Of a stretch of 64,000 nucleotides of DNA, positions 1 through 10,215 are shown piece by piece. Every line of letters starts with the position of its first letter. Position 1 is the first letter of the stretch. The notes below the pieces were generated by a model. The model made no database searches, was not told where the DNA came from, and saw only the letters and a list, made by a program, of their open reading frames with translations. The position numbers and the translations under genes are program-made. This DNA comes from Vitellaria paradoxa (lineage: Eukaryota; Streptophyta; Magnoliopsida; Ericales; Sapotaceae). The stretch is taken from assembly GCA_019916065.1 (NCBI GenBank), contig CM034239.1, forward strand, positions 39,146,419 through 39,210,418, in the 5' to 3' direction.

Positions 1-516
1 AAATTCACATTGTCCTCAATGTGAGAACCATGATGCATATGTGGGTCTGTAGTGTGCAATAGTGAGCATGATGATGAGCATGAAACAATAACAACAAAGG
101 CACAAATAAGAACTAAAGCACAAATTAAACCAAGCATGTACCCATTATTCAAGCCACTTAAGGCATCACCCAATACATCCCCCCAACTTAGATTCTACAG
201 CACTCCTAACAAGAACAATTATATATGTGAAGTACCAATTAGAAGTGCAAAACTAAATAAAAGGGAGAGGAAGGATATTACCTCAAGAGCTTCCTTATTT
301 GAAGAAAAGAAAAGAACTTGAGCAGTTTATTCCTTTGAATTAAATTGTACTAAAAGAAAAAAAATAAAACTTCTACGAGATAAAATGTTAGAATAAACAA
401 ATAAAAGTAAACTAAAAGAAAATTAAAATTTAATCTAGGCAGAAAGAAAACTAAAATAAATAAATAAGTAAATAAAATGTAATCTACTAATATACAAGGG
501 TTAATGCCAAAACATA
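1..516 (-). other. 3' non-coding region of element A (continues outside window)
   Basis: Homologous to 17800-18300 of element B. Reading minus, it holds a splice-donor-like GAG-GTAATATCC at 281 and a hairpin of arms CACATTG and CAATGTG at about 7-24. The same order, donor then hairpin, follows ORF4 in D and E. Nothing coding is supported here. Confidence 0.6.
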
Positions 517-840
517 CTATCCAACTCCTAATCTCTCCCAAGCCTTACCAAATGGCTTTAGGAATGAAATATTCTCCTTGGGCCCAAGAGGTACTGAAAA
601 TGAGTGTGCTCCTAGTGCAGAAAACACTAGAAAATGCATGGCCTTGTGGGAATCCTTGAATCCCAAATATGACCCAAATTTATTTGCATATGTGAACATG
701 GAATGTAGTTGTGGGTTTTCTAGTATCCCCTCGACACCTAAAAAGTCAATGCAAACTATTTTTTTGGTCTCCACCACTTCCCTAAATGTGTGATCAGTCT
801 TAGTCAAAACATGTTCAGTTCCCTCAGGTAAGATTCCTAG
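517..840 (-). CDS. Conserved C-terminal tail domain of element A (unknown function)
   Basis: About 80 residues, starting around IDFLGVEGILEN and ending GKAWERLGVG before TAG. The same domain ends the gag-protease frame of element B (18302-18548), with most residues identical or similar. Shared blocks include IDFLGVEGILEN, HSMFTYAN, VFS.LGA and FGKAWERLGVG. It is absent from C, D and E. The reading frame here is one shift away from the upstream linker. I do not recognise the family. Retention of the frame in two elements with different gags suggests it was translated as the C-terminus of a gag fusion. There is no membrane segment or metal-binding pattern. Confidence 0.65.
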   Translation of the reverse strand, partial: LGILPEGTEHVLTKTDHTFREVVETKKIVCIDFLGVEGILENPQLHSMFTYANKFGSYLGFKDSHKAMHFLVFSALGAHSFSVPLGPKENISFLKPFGKAWERLGVG

Positions 841-1621
841 TTGGGGCGACAGCAAAAGATGAGAGTTGTGCACCACTCTCACTCTTAGGCTTGTCTATCG
901 AACTCTCAAAGGATGATAAAGAAAATTCACTCTCATGAGAGTCCTGCGTAATTGAAGTAGGAACCCAACCATAATTAGAATCATACTTCCACTCAAATAT
1001 AGGGGTCTCAACAGGTAAGTCATCAAGTGTACTAGCCCCAACAGGAAAAGATAAATCAGAAGTGGTCTCAGTGAGTGGTGTAGTGGAACATGATGAAACT
1101 AAAGTGACTGGCTCAACAGTGTGTTCCTCTGAACCTCTGGCATTAAAGTTCTCAGAATAAGTCTTAGGACTTTCCAAGGTCATCAGAGTTGTCAGGGTGG
1201 GATGAGCTTCAAGCTCTGTGGTGGTGTTAGTTGGCATGTCCTCTAGACTCTCAACAGGTGAAGTCTCGTGCACGTTAGAGTTTGGTGGGAACAAGTCAAA
1301 GGGCTCATTCCCTTCATTATCACAACCATTATCAGAATAGTCGCTCCACTCAAAGTCTAGGGTTTTTGAATTAGAATTTTCTCGTGCAAGTAACAAAAAA
1401 GGCTTAGATTCAGCTATTTCAGCTTCAGTGCGTGGACGAATATAAGGACATGCTGTGGACTCGAACAATGTATCATCTAATGTAGAGTCAATATGTGTGG
1501 AAGTCTCATGTGCACTAGAATCTACTTTTAAGTTAACTTCTTCCCTATGTTGAGTTTGCTTGCAGAGTGACTCAACTTGTGTATTGCTAGATTCAGTAAG
1601 CCAATGATCTAGGGGTTCCTC
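824..1621 (-). pseudogene. Acidic Ser/Thr/Glu-rich linker between gag and tail of element A
   Basis: This continues the gag frame after one TAG. It is open from 1621 to the stop at 824-826. Composition is rich in S, T, E, D and P, with no recognisable domain, membrane segment or catalytic motif. It occupies the place where elements B-E carry the zinc knuckle, protease and pol. Near its end the reading shifts to the frame of the tail domain (overlap 824-882). I do not recognise a function. It reads like a flexible spacer joining gag to the conserved tail. Confidence 0.6.
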
Positions 1622-1624
1622 AGA

Positions 1625-2407
1625 CTAGCCCTCAGTAAGTAGAGTGGAGTTGGGACATGCAATATCCAAGTAATCAGGCTCAACTCCTACTCCATTTTCT
1701 AAGGATCGATCGTGAGAATCAAGTGAAGTAGGAGGATGTGGGAAAGAATCCGTGTGGCTTTCAAGTGAATGAGGTTCAAAACTAGGTTCAAGTTTTTCTT
1801 GTGGCTTGGTGTGTTCATAGAAAAATTCAAAAAATGACCATGCCTCTTCTGGGGTAAGGTCAAGAAATTCCTTACCCAAACTTTTATCAAATGCTCGGTG
1901 TAACTCACAAGGTAGAGCATTGTAGAATATGCCTAGAATGTACCCTAAATCTAGTCCATGATTTGGGAAAGTTTCTAAAAGGTTTTTAAATCTCTCCCAG
2001 CATTTATAAAATACTTCACCCTTCTTAAAACAAAAACTTCTAATTTGAAAGCGGAAAGTGAAGTTTTGAAAATTGGGGAGAAAATTTGCAATAAAATAAT
2101 TTTGTAACTCTTCCCAAATATTAATGGACCAAGTAGCAGCACGACACCAATCATCGGCTACTCCACATAATGACAACGCGAAAAAATAATACTTAAGTGT
2201 GTTATCTATGTAACCACTCGTGCAATAGAAACAAACTGACTCAAAACGTTCCAAATGAACTCTAGGGTCCTCATGTTGAAGTCCATAAAATTTAGGTAGC
2301 ATAGAAAAAGTTTCTAGGCAAAATTCAATTCTATAAATGCTGCCTAAATAATTCATGAGTGCGTGAATGGTGTCTGGTGAACCAGAATTATAAGGAAAAT
2401 AATCCAT
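1625..2407 (-). CDS. gag: Gag of element A, divergent family
   Basis: A 260-codon frame starting about 90 nt after the primer site. It has the layout of the plant retrotransposon gag domain (Retrotrans_gag): a short N-terminus, then YxxLxxF-like helices around residues 40-150 and the motif CWERFKNLLETFPNHG, which matches WERFK-(8-10)-CPHHG in elements C, D and E. The remaining sequence differs strongly from the gags of B-E, so it is a separate gag subfamily. It ends in an in-frame TAG (1622-1624). The same frame stays open beyond that stop to about 840, so the original protein was longer. No zinc knuckle is seen. Confidence 0.75.
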   Translation of the reverse strand: MDYFPYNSGSPDTIHALMNYLGSIYRIEFCLETFSMLPKFYGLQHEDPRVHLERFESVCFYCTSGYIDNTLKYYFFALSLCGVADDWCRAATWSINIWEELQNYFIANFLPNFQNFTFRFQIRSFCFKKGEVFYKCWERFKNLLETFPNHGLDLGYILGIFYNALPCELHRAFDKSLGKEFLDLTPEEAWSFFEFFYEHTKPQEKLEPSFEPHSLESHTDSFPHPPTSLDSHDRSLENGVGVEPDYLDIACPNSTLLTEG

Positions 2408-2494
2408 GTTAAAAAATTTTATTTTATTTATTTTTTTTTTTAGAAAAAGAAATTAACTTAAAAATGAAAACAACCTAAAAACTAAAATTTGGCT

Positions 2495-2512
2495 TCCCCG
2501 GCAACGGCGCCA
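2495..2512 (-). promoter_or_regulatory. Primer-binding site of element A (tRNA-Asp type)
   Basis: Reading minus, the site is a perfect TGGCGCCGTTGCCGGGGA, complementary to the 3' end of plant tRNA-Asp including CCA. It lies 6 nt inside the LTR end. It would prime minus-strand DNA synthesis. Confidence 0.9.
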
Positions 2513-2518
2513 AAAACT

Positions 2519-4265
2519 TGACCGCTTATGAATAGTGCAGTGCTAATTAACCCCCAAGTGCAAGGGTGTGCGGTGTAGTTTTAATCTCAGTGAGTCCGAG
2601 GTCGAATCCACAGGGAGCCTATAAGTTTCAGTTTCTAAGTTCAAATATGAATTTTAGGTTTAAATGTGAATTGAGATTTCAATTGAATTAAATTGGATTT
2701 AAGAGAATTGCAAATTGAAGGATTAAACAAGATACAAACTAATTAAAGGGATATTTAAACTAGAATGCAAACTACTTTGAAATAACTTAGCAATTTAAGT
2801 TACTGAACTTAAATGTAAAGAGAATTGAATATTTTCAAATTAAAAGCTATTCTAATTTAGAACTTGCAATGCAATCAATTCAAGCAAAAGTGATTTAACT
2901 TAAGACAATAATATTTAAAAGAGTTCTTGATTCAACTTTCACAATTCCAGGTAATTCGTTATTTTGCCAAGGGATGATTTAAAATACAATCTATAGTTCA
3001 CGTCAAAGGATCTATAGATTGGGAAAGATTTTCAATACATTCCAAAATTTCTCGATACACAGTTTTAAACTCACGTTTCATTATGGAAAATAAAACTGGA
3101 AATATTTTATGATAAAAACATTCGAGTTCAAATCTGATTTAGGAGTGAATAGATTCCAAAATTTCTCGATACACAGTTTTAAACTCACGTTTCATTATGG
3201 AAAATAAAACTGGAAATATTTTATGATAAAAACATTCGAGTTAAAAAGTTTTCTAAACAAACAAATCAGATTTGAAAATTGTAGATCACTTCACATAGGT
3301 TTTCAAAACCCATGCGAAGGATCTACGTTCATCCCTCAACTTATAACGAATCACCCTTCATTGATTCAGTGAATCAAGAACTAGGGTTTCTACTCTAGCA
3401 TGATTTTAAACGAAACGAAAGCAATAAACGAAAGCATAAACATTAGATCTACCACTAGAAAATAATAAATCATATATTAAATTAACGAAACGAAAGTCAA
3501 CTTACACGGCAAGCAACTCTGAAACTACGTAATGAAAGAGCAGTGCAGCGAAGAATAACCAAACATCGAACAACTCCATAAACAAGACAAGTAATTGAAA
3601 ACTCTCTAAAAAAGCTATTCTAAAACTCTCAAAGTATCTAAAAATATGAAAAAGAGGTTCCTAAAGTATGTAGAACTAAAAACTAGGGCTCCCTTGGGTC
3701 GGCCATGTAGCAGATGTTATAAAGAAGTTGTAAAGAAAACCCTAAAAGACGGAGTGAAGCCGCGCGCGCATAACACACTGTGGTCCGGACCGTTTGGCAG
3801 GTGGTCCGGACCACAGAAACTTTGTTCTTCAAGTTCTGCTTCTCGTTTGCTGCTTCTGACAGCTTTCTGTCCTCAACTTCCACTGTGATTTTGACCTCGC
3901 AAACGATCGATTCAGGCTTCGGCTAAAGCACGAAAGTTGTAGCCCTTTGAGTCTTCTTTCCAACCCAAAAAGAATCAGGTCAATCCGAGTTGTGAGTGAA
4001 AGGTTATGGTCTAAATACTGACAAGGTGTCGAGCTGGAACTTCAGCTGCACACCACTTCAACTATCTTGAACTTTGGACCATTTTTTCCTCCTCGGAAGC
4101 CACTTTCAACACTGCTAATCTCACGTATTTTCCCCTTTTACCTGCAATTAAGAGAATAAACACTATAAATAATAAAATAACGATAAAACTTTGAAATTAA
4201 CTATTTAAATGCATCAATGAGTATCAAAATGTGGAGTTTGTAATTACACTTTTCAAGTGTAATCA
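2519..4265 (-). repeat. 5' LTR of element A
   Basis: 1747 bp, starting TG at 4265 and ending CA at 2519. The first bases form an inverted repeat (arms ATTACACTT and AAGTGTAAT). A splice-acceptor-like TGCAG with its G at 4142 places the exon 124 nt into the LTR. Two copies of the palindrome GGTCCGGACC (3782-3791, 3803-3812), flanked by CTGT and ACAG, lie just upstream of a TATA-like site (3717-3724). R/U5 holds a stem-loop at about 3282-3328 and an inverted repeat ending in GAATCAAG near 3378. About 90 bp from 3039 recurs from 3153, a 114 bp tandem step. Confidence 0.88.
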
Positions 4266-5205
4266 GTTATTGTCATGTTAATAATTTCTATTGATATGAA
4301 ATTATTTTAAACTAGATATTATGTATTATTTGACACTTTAATATTGATGATAGTTGACTTAGATAATCAGTTTCATCATGGATAGTTGGATGACTTATTC
4401 AAACTAAAATGCTAGTATTTGATAAAATGCCCAAAAGAAACAATGGACTCGTTATTTTCTCATTTGGTCTTTCTTAAATGAATTTGATTTATTTTTGGCA
4501 TTGTTTTGTCAACCTAGCAAGTTATATAATTATATTTTTATGATTAAGTGAATTAAATGAAACTCATTTAATACCTTCCTAAACATTGGGATAATTCTGT
4601 GGACATTTATGGATATCTTGAAGCCAAAAAAACCTATGATAAGGGTTTGGTTATAAATAAGATGATTGGAAATTTATTTAAATTATTTTTGAATAAAATA
4701 AAACTTATCAATTTTGCTAAAAATTAAATATAAGTCCAAGAGCTATTTATTATCTTCATATTCCATAAAATAATAAAATAAAAGGTAAAATGAGCAAAAA
4801 CCGAGATTTGCAGCCAATGAGGTTCGAACTTGCGACTTTAAATCGCAATTAGGGTCGCCCACCCACTAAGCTACCAACCTCGGCCTAATTAATATACCAT
4901 TAGAAATAATTTTATTCTTATCAAATCTGGTACGGTAAACTTGTCAAAACAATTAACTAAAATACTAATTTGTATTCTAAATTTTTTTTTACTTGCTAAT
5001 TGTTAATTTACATATAGTTCCTACCTTTGTGATAATGATATTGATGACTATGTTAAATCTTTGATTTATTGAGAATTACTATTAAAGTATGGATATAGAT
5101 AAAGTGCTTAAAAATATATTGCATGTGACTAAATAATCTCACTTTTGATTCATCGCCCGGGAACATTGCCGGTTGTTATTAAAAATGTTTGATTTCCATA
5201 CAAGG
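4266..5205 (+). repeat. 5' LTR of Tekay element, middle segment
   Basis: This matches 14417-15362 of the 3' LTR with only about ten differences visible. It is bounded on the left by element A and on the right by solo LTR J. Bases 5201-5205 (CAAGG) are the left copy of J's target duplication. Confidence 0.92.
4801..4883 (-). other. tRNA-like sequence in Tekay 5' LTR (copy 1)
   Basis: Reading minus, an 8-bp acceptor-like stem can form (CCGAGGTT with AATCTCGG). An A-box-like GGTAGCTTAGTGGG follows, then a perfect 6-bp anticodon-like stem (TTGCGA/TCGCAA) with a 7-nt loop, and a B-box-like GTTCGAACC. The variable loop is missing and the T stem does not pair, so it is a tRNA relic and not a usable tRNA. 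The same sequence is in the 3' LTR at 14955-15037. Confidence 0.5.
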
Positions 5206-6920
5206 TGCTTGCTCGATTCCAATGTATCAATATTGGCTCGACCCCAAGTGCAGGGTGTCTATTGAAGCACAATTACCGGTGAGAACCGGATCGTGTCCAC
5301 AGAGAGCCTTTGTAAAAATTAGTGAACAAATGATTCTTGGAAAAGGTTTTAGACAAATTTTCAACCCCACAATGAATGATAGAGATTCAATTTAGTTTTA
5401 GAAATGGTTGTTTGGATAAAAATGTTTTTTAGAAACAAATTTAAGAAAACCTTGAATCCAAAACAAGCTCGTAGTGATTGACAATAAATTTCAAGGATTC
5501 TACACCTAAAAAGGATAGATCAAAAGATAATCTAGATATAAAACCACTTAGAACAATCCAAATCTGATTTGAGTAAGAAATTAAGGACAAAAATCTGCTG
5601 AGAATTCAAATCAAACACCTAATATGCATAGCTCATAGATTTTACATACAAATCCTAGGAATAGCAATTACCATACAAATCTAAAAAAAAGGCATGATAA
5701 TTTTATGTAGAAATCCGTAAGTAAAGACCATAAACCATACAAAATTGAAGTTCAATTGAAATCTCAACTCAAAAATCAATAATCAACTCAAATCAAACAT
5801 AGATTCTTCCTTTAACACATAAGATTTCAACATTGAGCCCATTACCTTGAAATTCTTGCAAATCAACTACGAGACTTGCCTTGAATCCAAGAGAAAAGTC
5901 TACTCAAACATCATAAAAGAAGAAAAACAATAAAACTTGAAGTAAATCCATTCAATAAACTGAAATTCTGATACAAGAATTCAAAGAAATGAAGATGGAT
6001 ACACTTTCTCTCTCTACAATTCTCTCTCTCTAAAAGGAAAGCTTAACTGAAAGAAAATGAATCTGTATATTCTCTAAAAACCTCCTTCGTACATATATAT
6101 ATGAAATATAACATGTAAAAGTACATAATTGCCCATTTCTCAAAAGCTGAATTTCAGAATCCTCGAGTTGCAGGTTGGTTCGAACAAAGGTTCGAACAGG
6201 CTGATTGGTTCGAACAAAGGTTCGAACTAAATTCTGGGACTTAGTCAGATTTCACTCCAATTAGACTTTGCATGGCCTCTGTTGTTCTAACCAGTGTTTG
6301 AACCAAGGTTGGTTCGAACAAGGGTTCGAACCAAAGTTTGGGACTTAGAAAATTATCTTCCAGTTGAACCTTGCACAGCTTCTGTTGATCGAACCAATGT
6401 TTGAACAAAGGTTGGTTCGAACAAAAGTTCGAACCAAAGTCTTGGACTTAGAAATTTTTTTAAGCTCTGCAACTTTTCACCCTTCTGTCAATCGAACCAA
6501 AGTTCAAACCAGATGTGGTTTGAACAAAGGTTCGAACCAATTTGCCTTAATCAATTTCAGCACTTGTTGGTCTATACTTGGGTTCTGTTGTTCTAACCAA
6601 GGTTCAAACATCCTATGGTTTGAACATTGGTTTGAACCACTTTTTCCAACACTTAGCCAAAATCTGCTGCATCTTTTTCTGGTTTGCCCTCTGTGGTTAG
6701 AACATTGGTTTGAACAATAGTTGGTTCAAACATGTGTTCGAACCAGCTTCTTGATTTCATCCAATTTAGCCCAACTTCATCCATTTTAGTCCCAAACACT
6801 TGCAAATCACAAGAATTCCTCATGAATGCATTTAAAAACAATTTATCATCTTTTTAGCTATAAATCCACCTAACAAATCACTAATTAAGGTTAATGATTG
6901 TACTTTTCATAGTACAATCA
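5206..6920 (-). mobile_element. Solo LTR J (Athila-type), target duplication CAAGG
   Basis: 1715 bp from TG to CA, flanked by CAAGG at 5201-5205 and 6921-6925, in a place where the intact 3' LTR has a single CAAGG (15358-15362). Reading minus, it begins with a perfect 10-bp inverted repeat (TGATTGTACT and AGTACAATCA). A TGCAAG acceptor-like site comes 122 nt in, then about 600 bp of tandem TTCGAA-containing repeats, then a TATA-like run (about 6092-6110). It lacks internal sequence and so arose by LTR-LTR recombination after insertion. Confidence 0.92.
6165..6760 (-). repeat. Tandem repeats with GGTTCGAACC-type palindromes in U3 of solo LTR J
   Basis: Five to seven degenerate units of roughly 100 bp. 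Each contains one or two copies of GGTTCGAAC or GGTTTGAAC, often in pairs a few bases apart. They occupy the same place, between LTR start and TATA box, as the GGTCCGGACC pairs of the other Athila-type LTRs. Confidence 0.85.
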
Positions 6921-8153
6921 CAAGGTACCCTTGGAATGTAAAAGGGTGAGAAGAAATTAAGGCACTTGGTGCTAAAGCTGTTTTTGGCAATGGGGTGATA
7001 GGTGGGTAGAAATGGCCTTTTAGATGAAGATGGGAACATGCATTTTATTTGGGAGATGCTCCATTCTGACCTGGCCAGTCAGGTAGCCGGTCGCGACGGC
7101 TAGGTTTTTGGTAGGTGACACCGTCGGTATGCATTGGATGCTAAGCCCGTAAAGTCACTGGTTCCCAAGGCTGGGGGTAGAGAAGGATAGGAGTATGATT
7201 ATCTTAGGAGGATTTAGATTAAACTCCTTTACAAAATTTTACTGTGACCAGCAACCTCTCTTGTTATGTATGAATGATGTGTTAGAATTATTTAATTATA
7301 TTTAATTCCTCTCGATTAATATTTTATAAATATATATATATATATGTATGAAACCTGTATCGCTACGGGGTTTGATCCCGAGACCTTGAAGATCTAAATC
7401 TGAGATCCCTACCACTGCGACACAGACTTCATTGTGGTATACACATCAGTATTTAAACTATTTTACATGTAAGTAAAATAGTAGTTACGGTGACGGTTTC
7501 ATCGAACCGTTGTAAGTATAATTTACATTATTCAGTTGAGATCTATTGAATTAATTGTTGCATAAATAGTATGCCACCTAAACACATTCACTTAATACAG
7601 TGTAGTATTATAACCACTGCATATAGGCACCTAGGAGATTCTGATTACTGGGCTTTAGTAGCTCACCCCTTGTGGGAATATTTTTTTCAGGATATTAAGC
7701 ACAGGAATACAGAAGATGAGCTAGAAAGAGATTAATTTATCTTAAATATTCCATCAGAAGAGTTATCTATTTTTTTCTTCTTTCCTGCACAGAGCTGGAG
7801 GACTTTATTTTTGGTCTGTAATAATTGTTGGATGATTGTAATTATTAAGCATAGACCTAATTTGCTTTTATGTAATGTTAATCGCGTGGTTGGGACACTT
7901 AGATGGCTCTGTAATATTTTTCTTTATCTTTATTTTGTGCCCTGTAGTTGAAATCCCATCAAATGGTTCAGTCCAATGACTTATAAATATTGTTTGGGAT
8001 AATCATAGGATTTTGAATATCTTAAATTTTTCTTACGGGTCAACCCCAATTTGGAGGAAAACTCTGGGGTGTGACAGCGTGTTATTATCTTACCTAACAA
8101 ATAAATTCCAAGTCACCCCTGGGCATTCGGTTATGAAAATCCGGGGCGTGACA
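6921..8153 (+). repeat. 5' LTR of Tekay element, right segment
   Basis: This matches 15358-16593 of the 3' LTR with about fifteen visible differences, including the length of the TA run near 7330. It ends GGGGCGTGACA at 8153, directly before the primer site. The right copy of J's target duplication is 6921-6925. Confidence 0.93.
7357..7430 (-). other. tRNA-like sequence in Tekay 5' LTR (copy 2)
   Basis: Reading minus, it has an A-box/D-arm-like GTCGCAGTGGTAGGGA and a T-arm-like CGGGATCAAACCCCG, with a 4-bp stem and 7-nt loop. The spacing is about that of a tRNA. No proper acceptor stem is seen. The 3' LTR copy is at 15796-15869. It is probably a tRNA-derived relic with internal RNA polymerase III boxes. 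Confidence 0.45.
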
Positions 8154-8156
8154 GCT

Positions 8157-8170
8157 TGGTATCAGAGCCA
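8157..8170 (+). promoter_or_regulatory. Primer-binding site of Tekay element (tRNA-Met type)
   Basis: TGGTATCAGAGCCA begins 3 nt after the LTR end. It is complementary to the 3' end of plant initiator tRNA-Met, the usual primer of Tekay/Del elements. Confidence 0.9.
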
Positions 8171-8271
8171 TAGGTTTACGATTTACCTAAGGGTAGTGGG
8201 GATTGGGTATTTTTATACTTATTGCGTGTATTTGTGTGTAAGTATCAACTAATCTGTGAATCTTATATAGA

Positions 8272-9262
8272 ATGGAAAACACCGGAAGAGGTCGTGGACG
8301 ACCGCGAAACAATAGCCGAAATGGGGCGCAATCGCAACCAACAAATGCACAATCTGCAACCACCACCAACGTTACCAACGAGATGGCCCAAGCTATCCGG
8401 GACATGGCGACAGTTATAGCCCAATTCATACAGATGAATCCACGAGCACCGGCGGCAATGCCGGCAGCGGCTGTAGCGGGAGTAGCACCAGTAATACCAC
8501 CAGTAAGAAGACATGATGATGACCTGAGAAACTTCTTACGGTATGACCCACCATCATTTCATGGTGAACCCGAACTAGTAGCAGCTGAGAACTGGTTCAA
8601 AGAAGTCTCTCGTATTTTAGAGACTATGGGAATAACCTTTCATGCTACTAAGATAACCCTGGCAACGTTCCGACTACGGGGTGATGCATATGAATGGTGG
8701 ACTTTCGTTAAGGGAAGTCACGACCCTGCAACCATGACCTGGGAAAGATTTGAAGAATTGTTCATGGATCATTTCTTTCCACAAACTTTCAAGGATGCTA
8801 AGACACGGGAGTTTTTATCCTTTGAAGCAACGTGGCATGACTGTTATGCAGTACGAAGCAATGTTCGCTAGTCTGTCCAAGTATGCCCAAAATTTGAATT
8901 TAACTGACAAGGCAAAGGCCGATCAGTTTACATGGGGCTTGCGGACTGACATTCGAGGGAGAATCATTGGTATGATGCACACTTCTTATGCTGCAGCTGT
9001 GAGGGCAGCCATTGCTGTGGAAATGGAAATGCAAGACACAGCCAAGCTCAAGGGATCAACGTTCAAGGGCTCAATCATGAGGCAAAATAAAAATGCTGGA
9101 CAAAAACGAGGTAGATTCTTTGAAAACAACAAACAGTATGGTGGCCAACCGCAAAAGAAAAATGGAGGAGGGAGTCAACCTCGACATCAGCAAAAGGATC
9201 CAAATGCCTGTTACTAGTGTGGGCAACTTGGGCATTTTAAAAGGGATTGTCCTCAGAGGGCA
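8272..9262 (+). pseudogene. gag: Gag of Tekay element with one frameshift and a stop in the zinc knuckle
   Basis: The frame starts at ATG 8272 with a Gly/Arg/Asn-rich N-terminus. The gag domain follows (FLRYDPPSFHGEPE, AENWFKEVSRILE, LRGDAYEWW, WERFEELFMDHFFP). Near 8825-8850 the reading moves to another frame, where typical gag sequence continues (MTVMQYEAMFASLSKYA). Around 9209-9253 a CX2CX4HX4C zinc knuckle is present, but its third residue is a TAG stop (9215-9217). Gag would package the element RNA in virus-like particles. The ATG lies about 100 nt after the primer site. Confidence 0.88.
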
Positions 9263-10183
9263 ATGACATACCCCAAGCAAAATCAACAGAATTCACAGAA
9301 TCCAGGACCAGCACAAATCACCTACCCACCTCCACAACAACGTTTCCAACAAAGACCACATTTTCAGAATCCTAACATGAACCAGCAAGGAGGACAACAG
9401 AAGAACAATGGCGGAGGACGAGGTCGTGGTGGAGGAGGACCAGGGCCAAGAAGGGATAATAATGTTCCGCAGGGACGCGTATTTGCACTTAACCATTTGA
9501 AAGCACCAGAACCCATTACAGCGGTACCAGAAAACATAGTTATTCAGGTTACCTCATTACTCTTTAGTACTTGGGTGGTAATCCTAGTTGATACTGGTGC
9601 TTCGCATTCCTTTATATCATCCAAATGTGCATGTTCATTGAAGTTAATACCAGAGGAATTAAATGGAACCTTAACCATTGATTCCCCTCTGGGAAATAAC
9701 ACTGTGGCAAATAAGATCACTAGATCTTGTGCGATCCAATTCAGGGAGATCATAGTAGAATGTGATCTTATCTGGTTGGATATGAACACCTACGATGTCA
9801 TTCTAGGAATGGACTGGTTGTCTTTACACCAAGCAATTATTGATTGTCATCTAAAGCGTGTCTCGGCTATTCTTCCATCGGGAGCTCGATTCTGTATCCA
9901 AGGAGATTCCCGAGAAGATCCAATTATATCCCCAGTACATTCTCGAGGTTGCAGGCAATTAAATAGCTTGCTAGCCAATCTGACTTTGAATGAGGAGCTT
10001 CCACAGACTGCTCTCCCTCGAGTAGTTTGTGAGTTTCCAGATGTTTTTCCCAAGGAGCTTCCAAGTTTGCCACCTCGGCGAGAAATAGATTTTCGTATAG
10101 ATCTACAGCCAGGGGTTGCGCCAATTTCAGTAGCCCCTTACCGAATGGCAAGCAGAACTTCAAGAATTAAAAGTACAACTTGA
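9263..10183 (+). pseudogene. pol: Protease region and start of pol of Tekay element
   Basis: In frame with the second half of gag. After a Gln/Asn/Gly-rich stretch comes the aspartic protease with VDTGASHSFI (active Asp in DTGA, near 9588). The motif VILGMDWLS follows, then the linker leading into RT (VVCEFPDVFPKELPSLPP). It ends at a frameshift near 10145, where two bases appear lost compared with the usual reading. The protease would process the gag-pol polyprotein. Confidence 0.87.
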
Positions 10184-10215
10184 AGAATTGCTCCAGCTAG
10201 GATTCATTCGACCCA

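Larger units (their letters stand above)
1..4265 (-). mobile_element. Element A: Athila-type gag-only LTR retrotransposon (3' end outside window)
   Basis: On the minus strand this reads LTR (4265 to 2519), a tRNA-Asp-type primer site, gag, an acidic linker, a tail domain and a 3' non-coding region that runs off the window start. No protease, RT, RNase H or integrase motif is found between gag and tail, so it is non-autonomous, like the gag-only elements called TR-GAG. Its LTR is closest to the LTR of element E. It is inserted in the 5' LTR of the Tekay element: sequence right of 4265 begins GTTAT and matches the intact 3' LTR from 14417. The other target-site copy lies outside the window. Confidence 0.85.

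Noticed and set aside
3646..3888. Open frames of 60-80 codons in LTR A (both strands)
   Set aside because: They lie across the promoter palindromes, have no homologous frame in LTRs B, E or H beyond the U3 exon, and show no domain.
4801..4883. A functional tRNA gene
   Set aside because: The T stem does not pair and the variable region is missing. The sequence is repeated in both LTRs as part of the retrotransposon.
6165..6760. CRISPR-like array
   Set aside because: The units are degenerate tandem repeats inside a solo LTR, without regular spacers, in plant nuclear DNA.
8187..8514. Overlapping short frames at the start of Tekay gag
   Set aside because: They are out of frame with the gag domain that starts at 8272 and carry no motif.
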